A stretch of DNA of 20,323 nucleotides from Candidatus Adiutrix sp. Its GTDB lineage: Bacteria > Desulfobacterota > Desulfarculia > Adiutricales > Adiutricaceae. The position numbers were made by a program, and so were the translations under genes. This document shows positions 14,038-20,323 of the stretch, in pieces. The stretch's first letter is position 1. Each line of letters starts with the position of its first letter. Under the pieces are notes generated by a model, which saw only the letters and a list, made by a program, of their open reading frames with translations, made no database searches and was not told where the DNA came from. The DNA lies in assembly GCA_031273445.1 (NCBI GenBank), contig JAISRV010000168.1, positions 1 through 20,323 of the forward strand, in the 5' to 3' direction.

Positions 14038-15705
14038 TTATAGGTATAAAGCTTTTTTATCCAGCCTGAAATCAGGCCAGGGGCGGCCTGAAGAGCGGTG
14101 GGCGATGAGTTTTTCCCAGATATAGCGCGAATAAGCGATGAACTGGGCGGCGGCGCCTCTCCGCGCTTCAAACCTGGCCGAAGTCAGATACGAGCGGGCC
14201 AAGCCAAAAGCCAGACGCGCGGCCACGGTTTCGTCGCCGTTTTCAGCGGCGAACTTTTCGGCGTAATCCCAGACCAGGCCGGCGGCGGCGGCCAGTCTGG
14301 TCCGGTCAGCGGCCGCCGACAGCGGCAGCCGCAGAATGGAGAGCATCATCACCGACAGGTCCTGAACGTAATCCGACAGGCAGCTCCGATAGAGGTCCAG
14401 AAAATGGAAGGCGCCGTCCAGCCCGCAGATAATATTGGAAAGGTTGAAGTCGCCGTGAATGCGCACGGAGAAGGGCGCGGCCAGACCCTCCTCCAGACTC
14501 GCGGCCGCGGCCAGAAGCTCAGGGATGGAGAATATTTTCAGACGCCCCAGCGCCCCCTCGAAATTGATCGGATGCGGGTGGAGAGCCCGAACCGAGCCCA
14601 GCCTTTTTTCCGCCTGGCGGGCGAAAGAGGCCGCCGCCGGCCGCAGCGTTCTGGTTTCACGCCAGAGCCCGGCCATAAGTTCCAGGCTCCCGGCCAGCTT
14701 TTCTTCGGCCCGGGCCGCCGCGTGACTCATAAACAGGTCGCGCAGGGTGGGGCCGGGAATGAATTCCAGCACCACGCTGGCCTCGCCGCCCGCTTCAGCG
14801 GCGACGAAAGCTCGCAGCTCAGGCGCCAGCCCCGGCCACTGGCGGCCCCACAGCTCCAGGTTGTCGCGCTCTTTTTCCATCTTGCCGGCCGGCCCGTGCT
14901 TGAAAACCACCGGCTCCCCGTCCGGCGCCCCGGCCTGGCCCGGAGCGCCGACCACGCCGATGCGGCAGCCCGAGCGCCCGCTCCAGATGGATTGAAAGTC
15001 CCCGGCCTCGAAATGTCCGCCCCGGCCGGCGGCCGCCAGCCCGGCGGTCAGGGCCCGATATTGGGAAAACCGCAGCTTTTCGCCGAGAATGACGAACATC
15101 AGGTCTTCGCCGATTTCCATGACGATGTCGCCGACGCGCTCCAGGTAATGAACGATCATGAGGGTCGTGATCAGGTCGCCCGGCCGGCCCCCGCCTTCCA
15201 ATTCCCGCATGATCCGGGCGAAACGATCCGCGTAATGGGCGTCCAGATTCTCTTCAATCCGGGCGCAGCGCACGGCCAGGTCCAGCTTTTCCTGCTCCAA
15301 GGCCGGGCCGACGCCGGCCAGGCCGTCGCTTATTTCCTCAAAGAAGTCGTCCAAACCATAATCAAGCAGAAAGCCGGGCGCCTGGAGGTGCCCGAACTGG
15401 CGCAAAATGTTCAGAGAAATGTCTGAAATGCGGTGCAGGCGAGAACTGATGGAAGCCAGGCCGCGAAACAGGCGGGTCTTCTTCTCGTCGTTTTTTTCCG
15501 CCGCGGCCAGATCAAAATTGCTGTTGCGCCCGGCCATGGCCAGGGCGGCAATATAGGCGGCCTTGTGCTTCAGTTCTTCGTGCGCCCTGGCCCGCTCCGC
15601 CGGAGCGTCGGGGTTGAGCAGGCAACCCCGCAACAGCCTGATCTCTTGAATCACTTCCGCCAGAAGGAGTTTGAGGTCGCCTTGGCGGCGCCTGCCGCCG
15701 GTCAT
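14038..15705 (-). CDS. PhoU-like helical domain fused to APH/choline-kinase-like phosphotransferase
   Basis: The 555-residue product has two parts. Residues about 5-215 are helical and resemble a PhoU-type bundle, with ELEGGGRPGDLIT and MIVHYLERVGDIVMEIGEDL near the end; PhoU proteins act in phosphate signalling. Residues about 240-540 form an aminoglycoside/choline kinase-like fold, with the catalytic loop HGDFNLSNI (417-425), a DLYRS segment (437-441) in place of the usual metal-binding DxD/DFG, and VVFKHGP as the likely nucleotide-binding Lys. The ATG at 15705 overlaps the upstream stop (ATGA). The frame stays open further upstream, but those codons lie inside the amphi-Trp gene. The substrate is unknown; a small-molecule or lipopolysaccharide-related kinase would fit its neighbour, but this is inference. 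Confidence 0.75.
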   Translation of the reverse strand: MTGGRRRQGDLKLLLAEVIQEIRLLRGCLLNPDAPAERARAHEELKHKAAYIAALAMAGRNSNFDLAAAEKNDEKKTRLFRGLASISSRLHRISDISLNILRQFGHLQAPGFLLDYGLDDFFEEISDGLAGVGPALEQEKLDLAVRCARIEENLDAHYADRFARIMRELEGGGRPGDLITTLMIVHYLERVGDIVMEIGEDLMFVILGEKLRFSQYRALTAGLAAAGRGGHFEAGDFQSIWSGRSGCRIGVVGAPGQAGAPDGEPVVFKHGPAGKMEKERDNLELWGRQWPGLAPELRAFVAAEAGGEASVVLEFIPGPTLRDLFMSHAAARAEEKLAGSLELMAGLWRETRTLRPAAASFARQAEKRLGSVRALHPHPINFEGALGRLKIFSIPELLAAAASLEEGLAAPFSVRIHGDFNLSNIICGLDGAFHFLDLYRSCLSDYVQDLSVMMLSILRLPLSAAADRTRLAAAAGLVWDYAEKFAAENGDETVAARLAFGLARSYLTSARFEARRGAAAQFIAYSRYIWEKLIAHRSSGRPWPDFRLDKKALYL

Positions 15706-15998
15706 GACTCTTTTCCTAAGGCGTCGGAGGCGAGAAGAGGCAGGGCCGGTTTTTCCTCCGGCCAGGTGAATTCCAGCGACAGCCGTCCTCGGCCGTCCTT
15801 GCGGCGCACCTTGACCGACAGGTTCACCAGCCCGCACGGATGCACGGCGAAAACTCGCTCGTCTTCCGTCAGCGACAGCCGCCCCTGGGCGAAACCCTCG
15901 GCCAGGGCTTCGAGATAGCGGGCCAAATCGACGGGATCGGCCGCCGTCTGATATTTAAAGGTTCTCTTCATAATTTTATTATACGCCTTTGTGAACAT
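15702..15998 (-). CDS. Amphi-Trp domain-containing protein
   Basis: This small protein of 98 residues matches the amphi-Trp family: DPVDLARYLEALAEGFAQGR near the start, a short central section, and the alternating strand GRLSLEFTWPEEKP with the conserved Trp. The family's function is not known. The ATG at 15998 follows the stop of the glycosyltransferase directly (TAAATG), suggesting coupling. An ATG at 15971, giving MKRTFKYQT as the N-terminus, fits family length about equally well. Neither has a strong ribosome binding site. Its own stop overlaps the start of the PhoU/APH gene, so the two are probably made together. Confidence 0.75.
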   Translation of the reverse strand: MFTKAYNKIMKRTFKYQTAADPVDLARYLEALAEGFAQGRLSLTEDERVFAVHPCGLVNLSVKVRRKDGRGRLSLEFTWPEEKPALPLLASDALGKES

Positions 15999-17027
15999 TT
16001 ATTGGAGCAAATCTTCCGCCAGAGGGCGAACGTGATCCTCAAAAGAGAGATCCCGCAGACAGGCCGAACGATAATGGCCAAGACAGCCTCCGGTCACGCA
16101 GGGGCGGCAGGGGCGGCCCGAATGGGCCACGCGCACCCGGGGGCCGCGCGGCGCCCAGTGAACCTCCGAAGCCGGGCCGAAGATGGAGACGACCGGGCGC
16201 CCCAGAGCCCCGGCCATGTGGCCGACCACGCTGTCGAGGCCCATGAAAAGGGCCGCGCCGTCCAGAAGGGCCATGAGCGTGTCCAAAGACAGGGGGCCGG
16301 GGTCGATGACGCGGCCGCGGCTTTGCGCCAGGATGGAAGCCACGAAATCGCGCTCGCCGGCATTCCTTCCGGAAACGACGAAGACGGGGCCGACCCTGGC
16401 CGCCAGCCAGTTCGCGGCCTCGGCGCAGCTTTCGGCCGGCCACAGCCTGACGGCGTCGTGCGCGGTGAAATGCGCCGCCGCGTAAAGCCCTTCGACTTGA
16501 TGGCGGCCCAGCAGTTCCCGGGCTTCGTTGCGGCCGGCCTCGGTATAATAAAGGCGCGGCAGGGGCGCCCGGGCGGCCGGGCGCCCCAGAGCGGCCAGGG
16601 CCTGGCTATGGCAGGCCGAAATATGGCGGCCAAAGGCCCGGCTTCGGTCAGGCAAAAGGTGCGTATGAGACAGGTTACGGAACAGATGGGCAGGTTTGGA
16701 ACGATAGCCGACGCGGAGTCCGGCCCCGCTGACCAGCCCCCAGAAGGCCCCGCGGTCGCTCTCCGAATAGTCCAGCGCCAGATCATATTTTTCCCGCCGT
16801 AGCGCCCGGGCCAGCTTGAAGGCGGCGGCGGCCCCCTCGCGGCGGCCGGTCGTGAAAACCTTGGCCGCCAGGGGGTGCGCGGCCACCAGAGGCGCGGCCT
16901 CGGGGTTGACCAGGTAATGAATTTCAAGGCCGGGCCAGTTTTCGCGCAGAAGCGGCAAAACGCAGGTGGTGGTGACCACGTCGCCAAGGTGCTTGATGGA
17001 TATGACGAGCGCCTTTTTAATTTCCAT
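15999..17027 (-). CDS. Glycosyltransferase family 9, LPS heptosyltransferase-like
   Basis: This protein of about 342 residues is a GT9 (GT-B fold) enzyme of the ADP-heptose:LPS heptosyltransferase type. It would transfer a heptose to the lipopolysaccharide core on the inner face of the cytoplasmic membrane. Evidence is the N-terminal KKALVISIKHLGDVVTTTCV, the internal YAAAHFTAHDAVRLWP segment, and the C-terminal donor-site MGLDSVVGHMAGALGRPVVS followed by FGPASEVHWAPRG. A Cys-rich tail (CRPCVTGGCLG and a later CL) is common in RfaQ-like members. The ATG at 17027 gives the family-typical MEIKKALVISIKHLGD. The 13 extra upstream codons run into the hairpin of the intergenic element and are not used. 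It is the first gene after that element and heads a close run of three genes. Confidence 0.85.
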   Translation of the reverse strand: MEIKKALVISIKHLGDVVTTTCVLPLLRENWPGLEIHYLVNPEAAPLVAAHPLAAKVFTTGRREGAAAAFKLARALRREKYDLALDYSESDRGAFWGLVSGAGLRVGYRSKPAHLFRNLSHTHLLPDRSRAFGRHISACHSQALAALGRPAARAPLPRLYYTEAGRNEARELLGRHQVEGLYAAAHFTAHDAVRLWPAESCAEAANWLAARVGPVFVVSGRNAGERDFVASILAQSRGRVIDPGPLSLDTLMALLDGAALFMGLDSVVGHMAGALGRPVVSIFGPASEVHWAPRGPRVRVAHSGRPCRPCVTGGCLGHYRSACLRDLSFEDHVRPLAEDLLQ

Positions 17028-17062
17028 ATCTTGGCCTGGAGCCTTGGCGGGGCCAATCGTAG

Positions 17063-17148
17063 CCAAGCAAAAAATGCGATTTTTGCTTGGGAGACAAGTT
17101 TTCGGCCTCTTGGGTCAGTCGCTTCGCTCCGTCAGCCCTCTCGGGCTC
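17063..17148 (-). repeat. Two-hairpin intergenic element, copy B (between dnaB and glycosyltransferase)
   Basis: Read on the minus strand it starts 1-2 nt after the dnaB stop: GAGCCC-GAGA-GGGCT, then GACGGAGCGAAGCGAC, a 29-nt spacer, and the hairpin CCAAGCAAAAA (minus 17090-17080) with its complement (17073-17063). It matches copy A at 11627-11714 in layout and in the GGGCTGACGGAGCGAAGCGA core. The last stem differs from A by GG to AA with CC to TT on the other arm. It may end dnaB transcription or shape the glycosyltransferase leader. Confidence 0.7.
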
Positions 17149-17149
17149 G

Positions 17150-18538
17150 CTAATAGGCCGCGTCTACCGGGCTGAAGCAGGAATATTGACCTTCAAATCG
17201 GAGATCCACCGTGCCGGTAGGCCCGTTACGGTGTTTGCCGATAATGATTTCGGCCTTGCCGCGCAACGTATCGTCTTCCTTTTTGAAAACTTCCTCGCGA
17301 TGGACGAAAGCGATGACGTCGGCGTCCTGCTCGATGGCCCCTGACTCGCGCAGGTCGGACAACATGGGCCGTTTGTCCGCCCGTTTTTCCAGCTCGCGGT
17401 TGAGCTGCGAAAGGGCGAGTACCGGCACGTTCAGTTCTTTGGCCAGAGCTTTCAGGGATCGGCTGATTTCGCTGATCTCCTGCTCGCGGTTGTCGGAACG
17501 GCGGTCGGAGCCGCGCATGAGCTGCAGATAGTCCACCACAATAAGGCCCAGGCCGCGGTCGCGGCTATCGAGCTGGCTCTTCAAACGGCGGGCCTTGGCC
17601 CTTAGTTCCAGAACCCTGATGAAGGCCGTGTCGTCTATGAAAATTTCGGCCTCTTCCAGGCAACTGATGGCCGTGGTCAGGCGGTTGGTGTCTTCCGGCC
17701 GCAGACGGCCGGTGCGCATGTCGCCGAGGTTCAATTTGCCGACCTGACACATCAGGCGCTGCAAGAGCTGCTCGGTGGACATTTCCAGGCTGAAAAAAGC
17801 CACCGCCGCGGCCGGCAGGTTTTTATAGGCTTGACGTAGCCGGGGCACGGCCACATTCAGGGCCAGGTTCAGGGCGAAAGCGGTCTTGCCCATAGACGGC
17901 CGGGCGGCCAGAATAATGAGGTCGGAACGTTGGAAACCGCCGGTGAGGCGATCGAGGTCGGCATAGCCGGTCGGCGCCCCGGTCAAGCCTTCGTCCCGGT
18001 TGCTCAAGGATTCGATGCGCTCGAAAGCCTTGCTCAATAAGTCGGGCACCCGCTTCAGACCCTGGGCGCCGCGGTCGTCCCGCACCCGGAAAATGGAGGC
18101 TTCGGCCCGATCCAGCACCTCGTCCACATCTTTGGGGCTGCCCTGGCATTCTTCGGAGATGGACGCGGAGATGGAAATCATGCGGCGCAGGATGGCGCGG
18201 TCAATGACGATGCCGGCGTAGCGGGCGGCGTTGGCGGCGACGCCGACGCCGTCGGCCAGATCGGCCAGATAAGAGGCGCCGCCCGCTTTTTCCAGCGAGC
18301 CCCGGCTCTTCAAAGCCTCGGCCACCATGACAAGATCAACGACTTCTCCTTTGTCGTAAAGAAAAATCATGGCCTGAAATATTTCGCCGTGCGCCTCTTT
18401 GAAAAAATCGGCGTGACTCAGCCGCGTTTCCAAAATCCGGGGCAAGGTTTCGGACGCGTCAATAAGAATCGCGCCCAAAAGGGCCCTTTCCGCTTCAAGG
18501 CTGGAAGGCGCCGCGCCGATATCCTGTTCAATGGTCAT
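17150..18538 (-). CDS. dnaB: Replicative DNA helicase DnaB
   Basis: This 462-residue protein is a full-length DnaB, the hexameric helicase that unwinds DNA at the replication fork. The N-terminal domain begins with the conserved PSSLEAERALLGAIL. The RecA-like ATPase domain has Walker A RPSMGKTA (about residues 213-220), FFSLEMS, Walker B VVDYLQLM, and the late VLALSQLNRELEKRADKRPM and LRESGAIEQDADVI motifs. The ATG is preceded by a weak AGGT. The gene follows the ribosomal protein genes rpsF-rpsR-rplI, an order seen in many bacteria including Desulfobacterota, but an intrinsic terminator separates it from rplI. No intein or frameshift is visible. Confidence 0.97.
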   Translation of the reverse strand: MTIEQDIGAAPSSLEAERALLGAILIDASETLPRILETRLSHADFFKEAHGEIFQAMIFLYDKGEVVDLVMVAEALKSRGSLEKAGGASYLADLADGVGVAANAARYAGIVIDRAILRRMISISASISEECQGSPKDVDEVLDRAEASIFRVRDDRGAQGLKRVPDLLSKAFERIESLSNRDEGLTGAPTGYADLDRLTGGFQRSDLIILAARPSMGKTAFALNLALNVAVPRLRQAYKNLPAAAVAFFSLEMSTEQLLQRLMCQVGKLNLGDMRTGRLRPEDTNRLTTAISCLEEAEIFIDDTAFIRVLELRAKARRLKSQLDSRDRGLGLIVVDYLQLMRGSDRRSDNREQEISEISRSLKALAKELNVPVLALSQLNRELEKRADKRPMLSDLRESGAIEQDADVIAFVHREEVFKKEDDTLRGKAEIIIGKHRNGPTGTVDLRFEGQYSCFSPVDAAY

Positions 18539-18569
18539 AAAATACCTGTCGATAAAGGTCGGCCAGATT

Positions 18570-18607
18570 ATAAAATAAAACGGCCCGGCCTCTCGTCAGA
18601 CCGGGCC
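18570..18607 (-). terminator. Intrinsic terminator after rplI
   Basis: On the minus strand GGCCCGG (18607-18601) pairs with CCGGGCC (18588-18582) across a 12-nt loop and is followed by GTTTTATTTTAT. This is a GC-rich stem plus T-rich tail placed 37 bp past the rplI stop. It would end the ribosomal transcript or lower dnaB expression. A TATAAT box overlaps the tail, but I found no good -35 box. Confidence 0.75.
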
Positions 18608-18644
18608 CCAGGGCGGAGACCTGGACCCGCGTTAGCGGGCGGCC

Positions 18645-19112
18645 TTAAGCGGGCGCGGCCTCGCCCCCGTCTTCAGACACGACCGTCACCTTGAAAACGG
18701 CGAGAACCTCAGGGTGCAGGCGAACGGAAACCTCGTGGTCGCCCAGGGTTTTGATCGGCTCGGTCAGGCGCAGTTTCCTGCGGTCGATGGCCAGGCCTTG
18801 GCCATCGACCGCCTGGGCTATGTCCGCTGTGGTGACGGCGCCGTAAAGTTTGTCTTTTTCGCCGGCTTTGCGGGCGAAGACGATTTTCAGGCCGGCCAGT
18901 TTGGTCTTCAGGTCCAGGGCCCGTTCTTTGTCGGCCTTGGCCCGGGCTTCAAACTCGGCTCGCTTTCTGGCCAGCATCTTCAGGTTGCCCGGGGTGGCCG
19001 GCAACGCGGCGCCCGCGGGCAAAAGAAAATTGCGGGCGTAACCCGGGGCGACCTTGAGCACCTGGCCTGAGAGACCAAGGTTATCGATATCTTTAATCAA
19101 AATTATTTCCAT
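18645..19112 (-). CDS. rplI: 50S ribosomal protein L9
   Basis: This 155-residue protein is L9, which binds 23S rRNA at the base of the L1 stalk. The N-terminal domain starts MEIILIKDIDNLGLSGQVLK, followed by the signature GYARNFLLPAG. A long charged connecting helix (about residues 50-75) leads to the C-terminal rRNA-binding domain with KLYGAVTTADIAQAV and VSVRLHPEV. Length and domain layout are normal; a short Ala/Glu tail is added. It starts 11 bp after rpsR and is probably in the same transcript. Confidence 0.97.
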   Translation of the reverse strand: MEIILIKDIDNLGLSGQVLKVAPGYARNFLLPAGAALPATPGNLKMLARKRAEFEARAKADKERALDLKTKLAGLKIVFARKAGEKDKLYGAVTTADIAQAVDGQGLAIDRRKLRLTEPIKTLGDHEVSVRLHPEVLAVFKVTVVSEDGGEAAPA

Positions 19113-19123
19113 GGGGCCCCCGC

Positions 19124-19414
19124 TTAATACTGGCCGCTCGACGGCGTCATGGCCGTGTAGGGCAGAAGAGCCATAAACCTGGCCCGCATGATGGTCTGGG
19201 TGAGAAGGCGCTGATGCCTGGCGCAGTTGCCGCTGATGCGGCGGGGCACTATTTTGCCTCTTTCGGTGACGAAATTGCGCAGAGTCTTGACGTCTTTATA
19301 GTCGACTTCATTGATGTGATCCACACAGAAGCGGCAGACCTTACGGCGGTGAAAGGGCTTTTTCTTGCCTCTCGGACGGCGCGGATTCTTGTCGTCGGAA
19401 TTATTGTCGTACAT
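19124..19414 (-). CDS. rpsR: 30S ribosomal protein S18
   Basis: This 96-residue protein is S18, which pairs with S6 on the platform of the small subunit. It shows KVCRFCVDH, then [29 protein letters not shown] and [11 protein letters not shown], all typical. Cysteines in CRFC and NC resemble the zinc-binding (C+) type of S18, although only three of the usual four are visible. The N-terminal 25 residues are basic and disordered-looking. AGGAG lies about 9 nt upstream of the ATG; the gene begins 16 bp after rpsF. Confidence 0.97.
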   Translation of the reverse strand: MYDNNSDDKNPRRPRGKKKPFHRRKVCRFCVDHINEVDYKDVKTLRNFVTERGKIVPRRISGNCARHQRLLTQTIMRARFMALLPYTAMTPSSGQY

Positions 19415-19430
19415 AATTTATGTCTCCTCT

Positions 19431-19886
19431 CTACTCGTCGTCGCCGTCGTCGCCGACGTCTTCTTCATCGTCTTCGCGGTCGGCGGCCAGTCTTTCCTCG
19501 GCGGCCTCCCGGGCTCTGGTCCTTTCGGCTTCGCGGCGCGCCGCCTCGGCCAAAAGGTTTTCCCTGGTCGCGGCCAGAGCCTCGTCGGTGAATTTTTTGT
19601 CAAGAATCAAAGTCAGATGCTTGAAGACTTTCTCGTCGATCTTCAGGTTTCTTTCAAGTTCCTTGGACAATTCCGGGCTGCCCTGGAAATCGTAGAGCAG
19701 GTAATGACCAAACATTTCCTTTTTGACCGGGTACGACAAACGGCGCCGCCCCCAATCTTCAAATCTCACCACTTGGCCGCCCCCTTCGCCCATGATGCCG
19801 GCGACCTTGGTCTTGAAACCGTCCAGGTCTTCGGCGGGCAGGTTGGGGGCCAGCATGATCAAAATTTCATACCGTCTTGGATGCAT
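19431..19886 (-). CDS. rpsF: 30S ribosomal protein S6
   Basis: This 151-residue protein is S6 of the small ribosomal subunit. The core (about residues 3-97) shows RRYEILIMLAPNLP, EDWGRRRLSYPVKKEMFGHY and a YDFQGSPE segment. The tail from about residue 100 is charged and ends in a strongly acidic stretch (DREDDEEDVGDDGDDE), as in other long S6 proteins. The ATG at 19886 is chosen because GAGGAG lies 7 nt upstream and the family starts with a short MxxRRYE; the frame is open 21 codons further upstream into the leader. It is the first gene of the ribosomal cluster. Confidence 0.96.
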   Translation of the reverse strand: MHPRRYEILIMLAPNLPAEDLDGFKTKVAGIMGEGGGQVVRFEDWGRRRLSYPVKKEMFGHYLLYDFQGSPELSKELERNLKIDEKVFKHLTLILDKKFTDEALAATRENLLAEAARREAERTRAREAAEERLAADREDDEEDVGDDGDDE

Positions 19887-19910
19887 GTGCTGCTCCTCTT
19901 GGACATTTGG

Positions 19911-19957
19911 CCCCGCGCCGTTAAGGCGGGGCGAGGATGCCGGCCGCAAGGGGCCGG
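19911..19957 (-). promoter_or_regulatory. rpsF: Structured rpsF leader, possible S6:S18 binding site
   Basis: Two GC-rich hairpins lie just upstream of the rpsF ribosome binding site. Nearer the gene, CCCCG-CC-TTAAC-GG-CG-CGGGG (19931-19911) carries a CG bulge. Further up, CCGGCC and GGCCGG pair (19957-19940). Many bacteria use a bulged hairpin in the rpsF leader for feedback control by the S6:S18 complex. This hairpin sits where such control would act, but the bulge is not a clear match to the known CCG-containing motif. Confidence 0.35.
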
Positions 19958-20186
19958 GGAAAGCCGGAGATATGAGGCGCCGGCTGAATTTGTAACTCTA
20001 ATACATTTTCAAAAAATATGCAATCGCGTCAAAAATACAAAAATACAAAGAACTCAGGGCAATCGCATGAAAATAGTAATATATTGAAATATAAAGATAA
20101 TTTTTCAGAGCATCAATTTGTGAATATTTGTGATTTCACAGGGTTACGTTTTTTATGCGATGGCCCTGCAAAGAACTCCATAACGT

Positions 20187-20215
20187 TTGACAAACGGCTG
20201 AAAATAAGGTATCCT
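20187..20215 (+). promoter_or_regulatory. Near-consensus sigma-70 promoter, plus strand
   Basis: TTGACA (20187-20192, perfect) and TATCCT (20210-20215, 4 of 6) are separated by exactly 17 bp. It would drive rightward transcription from about 20222, divergent from rpsF, towards a gene or RNA beyond the window edge. Confidence 0.6.
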
Positions 20216-20263
20216 CTTTTCAATGCTCTTTTTGCCGTTAATCAAGCGCTTTCGGTGTGCTGG

Positions 20264-20292
20264 GGGCCTCAATGTTAGTAGCATTGAGGCCC
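20264..20292 (+). other. Perfect 11-bp hairpin in the presumed 5' leader
   Basis: GGGCCTCAATG (20264-20274) pairs with CATTGAGGCCC (20282-20292) across a 7-nt loop. It lies about 45 nt downstream of the predicted start of the plus-strand transcript. Only TTCCCGTTATT follows, so it is at best a weak terminator; an attenuator, a leader structure or a protein-binding palindrome is equally possible. Confidence 0.5.
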
Positions 20293-20323
20293 TTCCCGTT
20301 ATTAGAGTTCTTAGGTTATCTCC

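Larger units (their letters stand above)
19990..20323. other. AT-rich intergenic region at the right edge
   Basis: No credible gene is seen. About 20000-20150 is clearly AT-rich and contains an 8-bp tandem repeat (AAAAATAC, twice) near 20032. The rpsF promoter should lie here or just left of it, but I found no convincing minus-strand box pair. The last 140 bp carry the plus-strand promoter and the hairpin listed separately. Confidence 0.6.

Noticed and set aside
14098..15426. A 442-codon plus-strand open frame across the PhoU/APH gene
   Set aside because: It is antisense to a gene with recognisable kinase motifs, and its own translation shows low-complexity composition and no family features.
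15840..17056. Long frames on both strands (320 codons each) across the glycosyltransferase
   Set aside because: The GT9 frame carries the conserved motifs. The others are Pro/Arg/Trp-rich or Gly/Arg-rich shadows.
19995..20060. Possible minus-strand rpsF promoter around a TTGACG box
   Set aside because: No -10 box lies at an acceptable distance: TATTAG is 23 bp away, and other pairs match poorly.
1..20323. CRISPR array, tRNA or rRNA genes
   Set aside because: No regularly spaced repeats, cloverleaf-like sequences or rRNA signatures were seen on either strand.

Overview
The window looks like chromosomal DNA of an anaerobic Gram-negative bacterium, most likely a Desulfobacterota (deltaproteobacterial) lineage. 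The reasons are the rpsF-rpsR-rplI-dnaB gene order, an NfnAB-type electron-bifurcating transhydrogenase pair, a GT9 (LPS heptosyltransferase-like) gene and a GC-rich coding background. This placement is inference; no rRNA or other direct taxonomic marker is present. Every supported gene lies on the minus strand, so transcription runs from high to low coordinates.

Right half (about 11.7-20.3 kb), housekeeping. From the right come ribosomal proteins S6, S18 and L9, an intrinsic terminator, and replicative helicase dnaB. After an intergenic two-hairpin repeat there is a tightly packed run: GT9 glycosyltransferase, a small amphi-Trp protein, an unusual PhoU-like/APH-kinase fusion, then nfnA and nfnB. 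The far right edge (19990-20323) is AT-rich and noncoding, but carries a near-consensus plus-strand promoter and a perfect hairpin.

Left half (about 0.1-11.6 kb), accessory island. A five-gene minus-strand cassette runs from 11120 to 1379. It holds a type III-like restriction helicase/nuclease (res), a beta-class DNA methyltransferase (mod) with an AT-rich specificity segment, a UvrD-like helicase with an N-terminal RelE/ParE-like toxin-fold domain, a 50-codon ORF not previously called, and a Fic AMP-transferase with a built-in inhibitory motif. Res to the UvrD-like helicase to the small ORF are joined by 1-base overlaps or a 3-nt gap. The working model is a restriction-type anti-phage module extended by two toxin-related folds (RelE-like and Fic). 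A YjbQ family gene follows, flanked by two pieces of IS3-family transposase debris.

The island is bracketed by two 113-bp direct repeats (634-746 and 11470-11582; 101 of 113 positions identical by eye). Each contains a hairpin, and a third related hairpin at 755-787 shows compensatory AA/TT to GG/CC stem changes. A second two-hairpin intergenic repeat family (11627-11714 and 17063-17148) also shows compensatory stem changes. These structured repeats and the cassette are the main points of interest.
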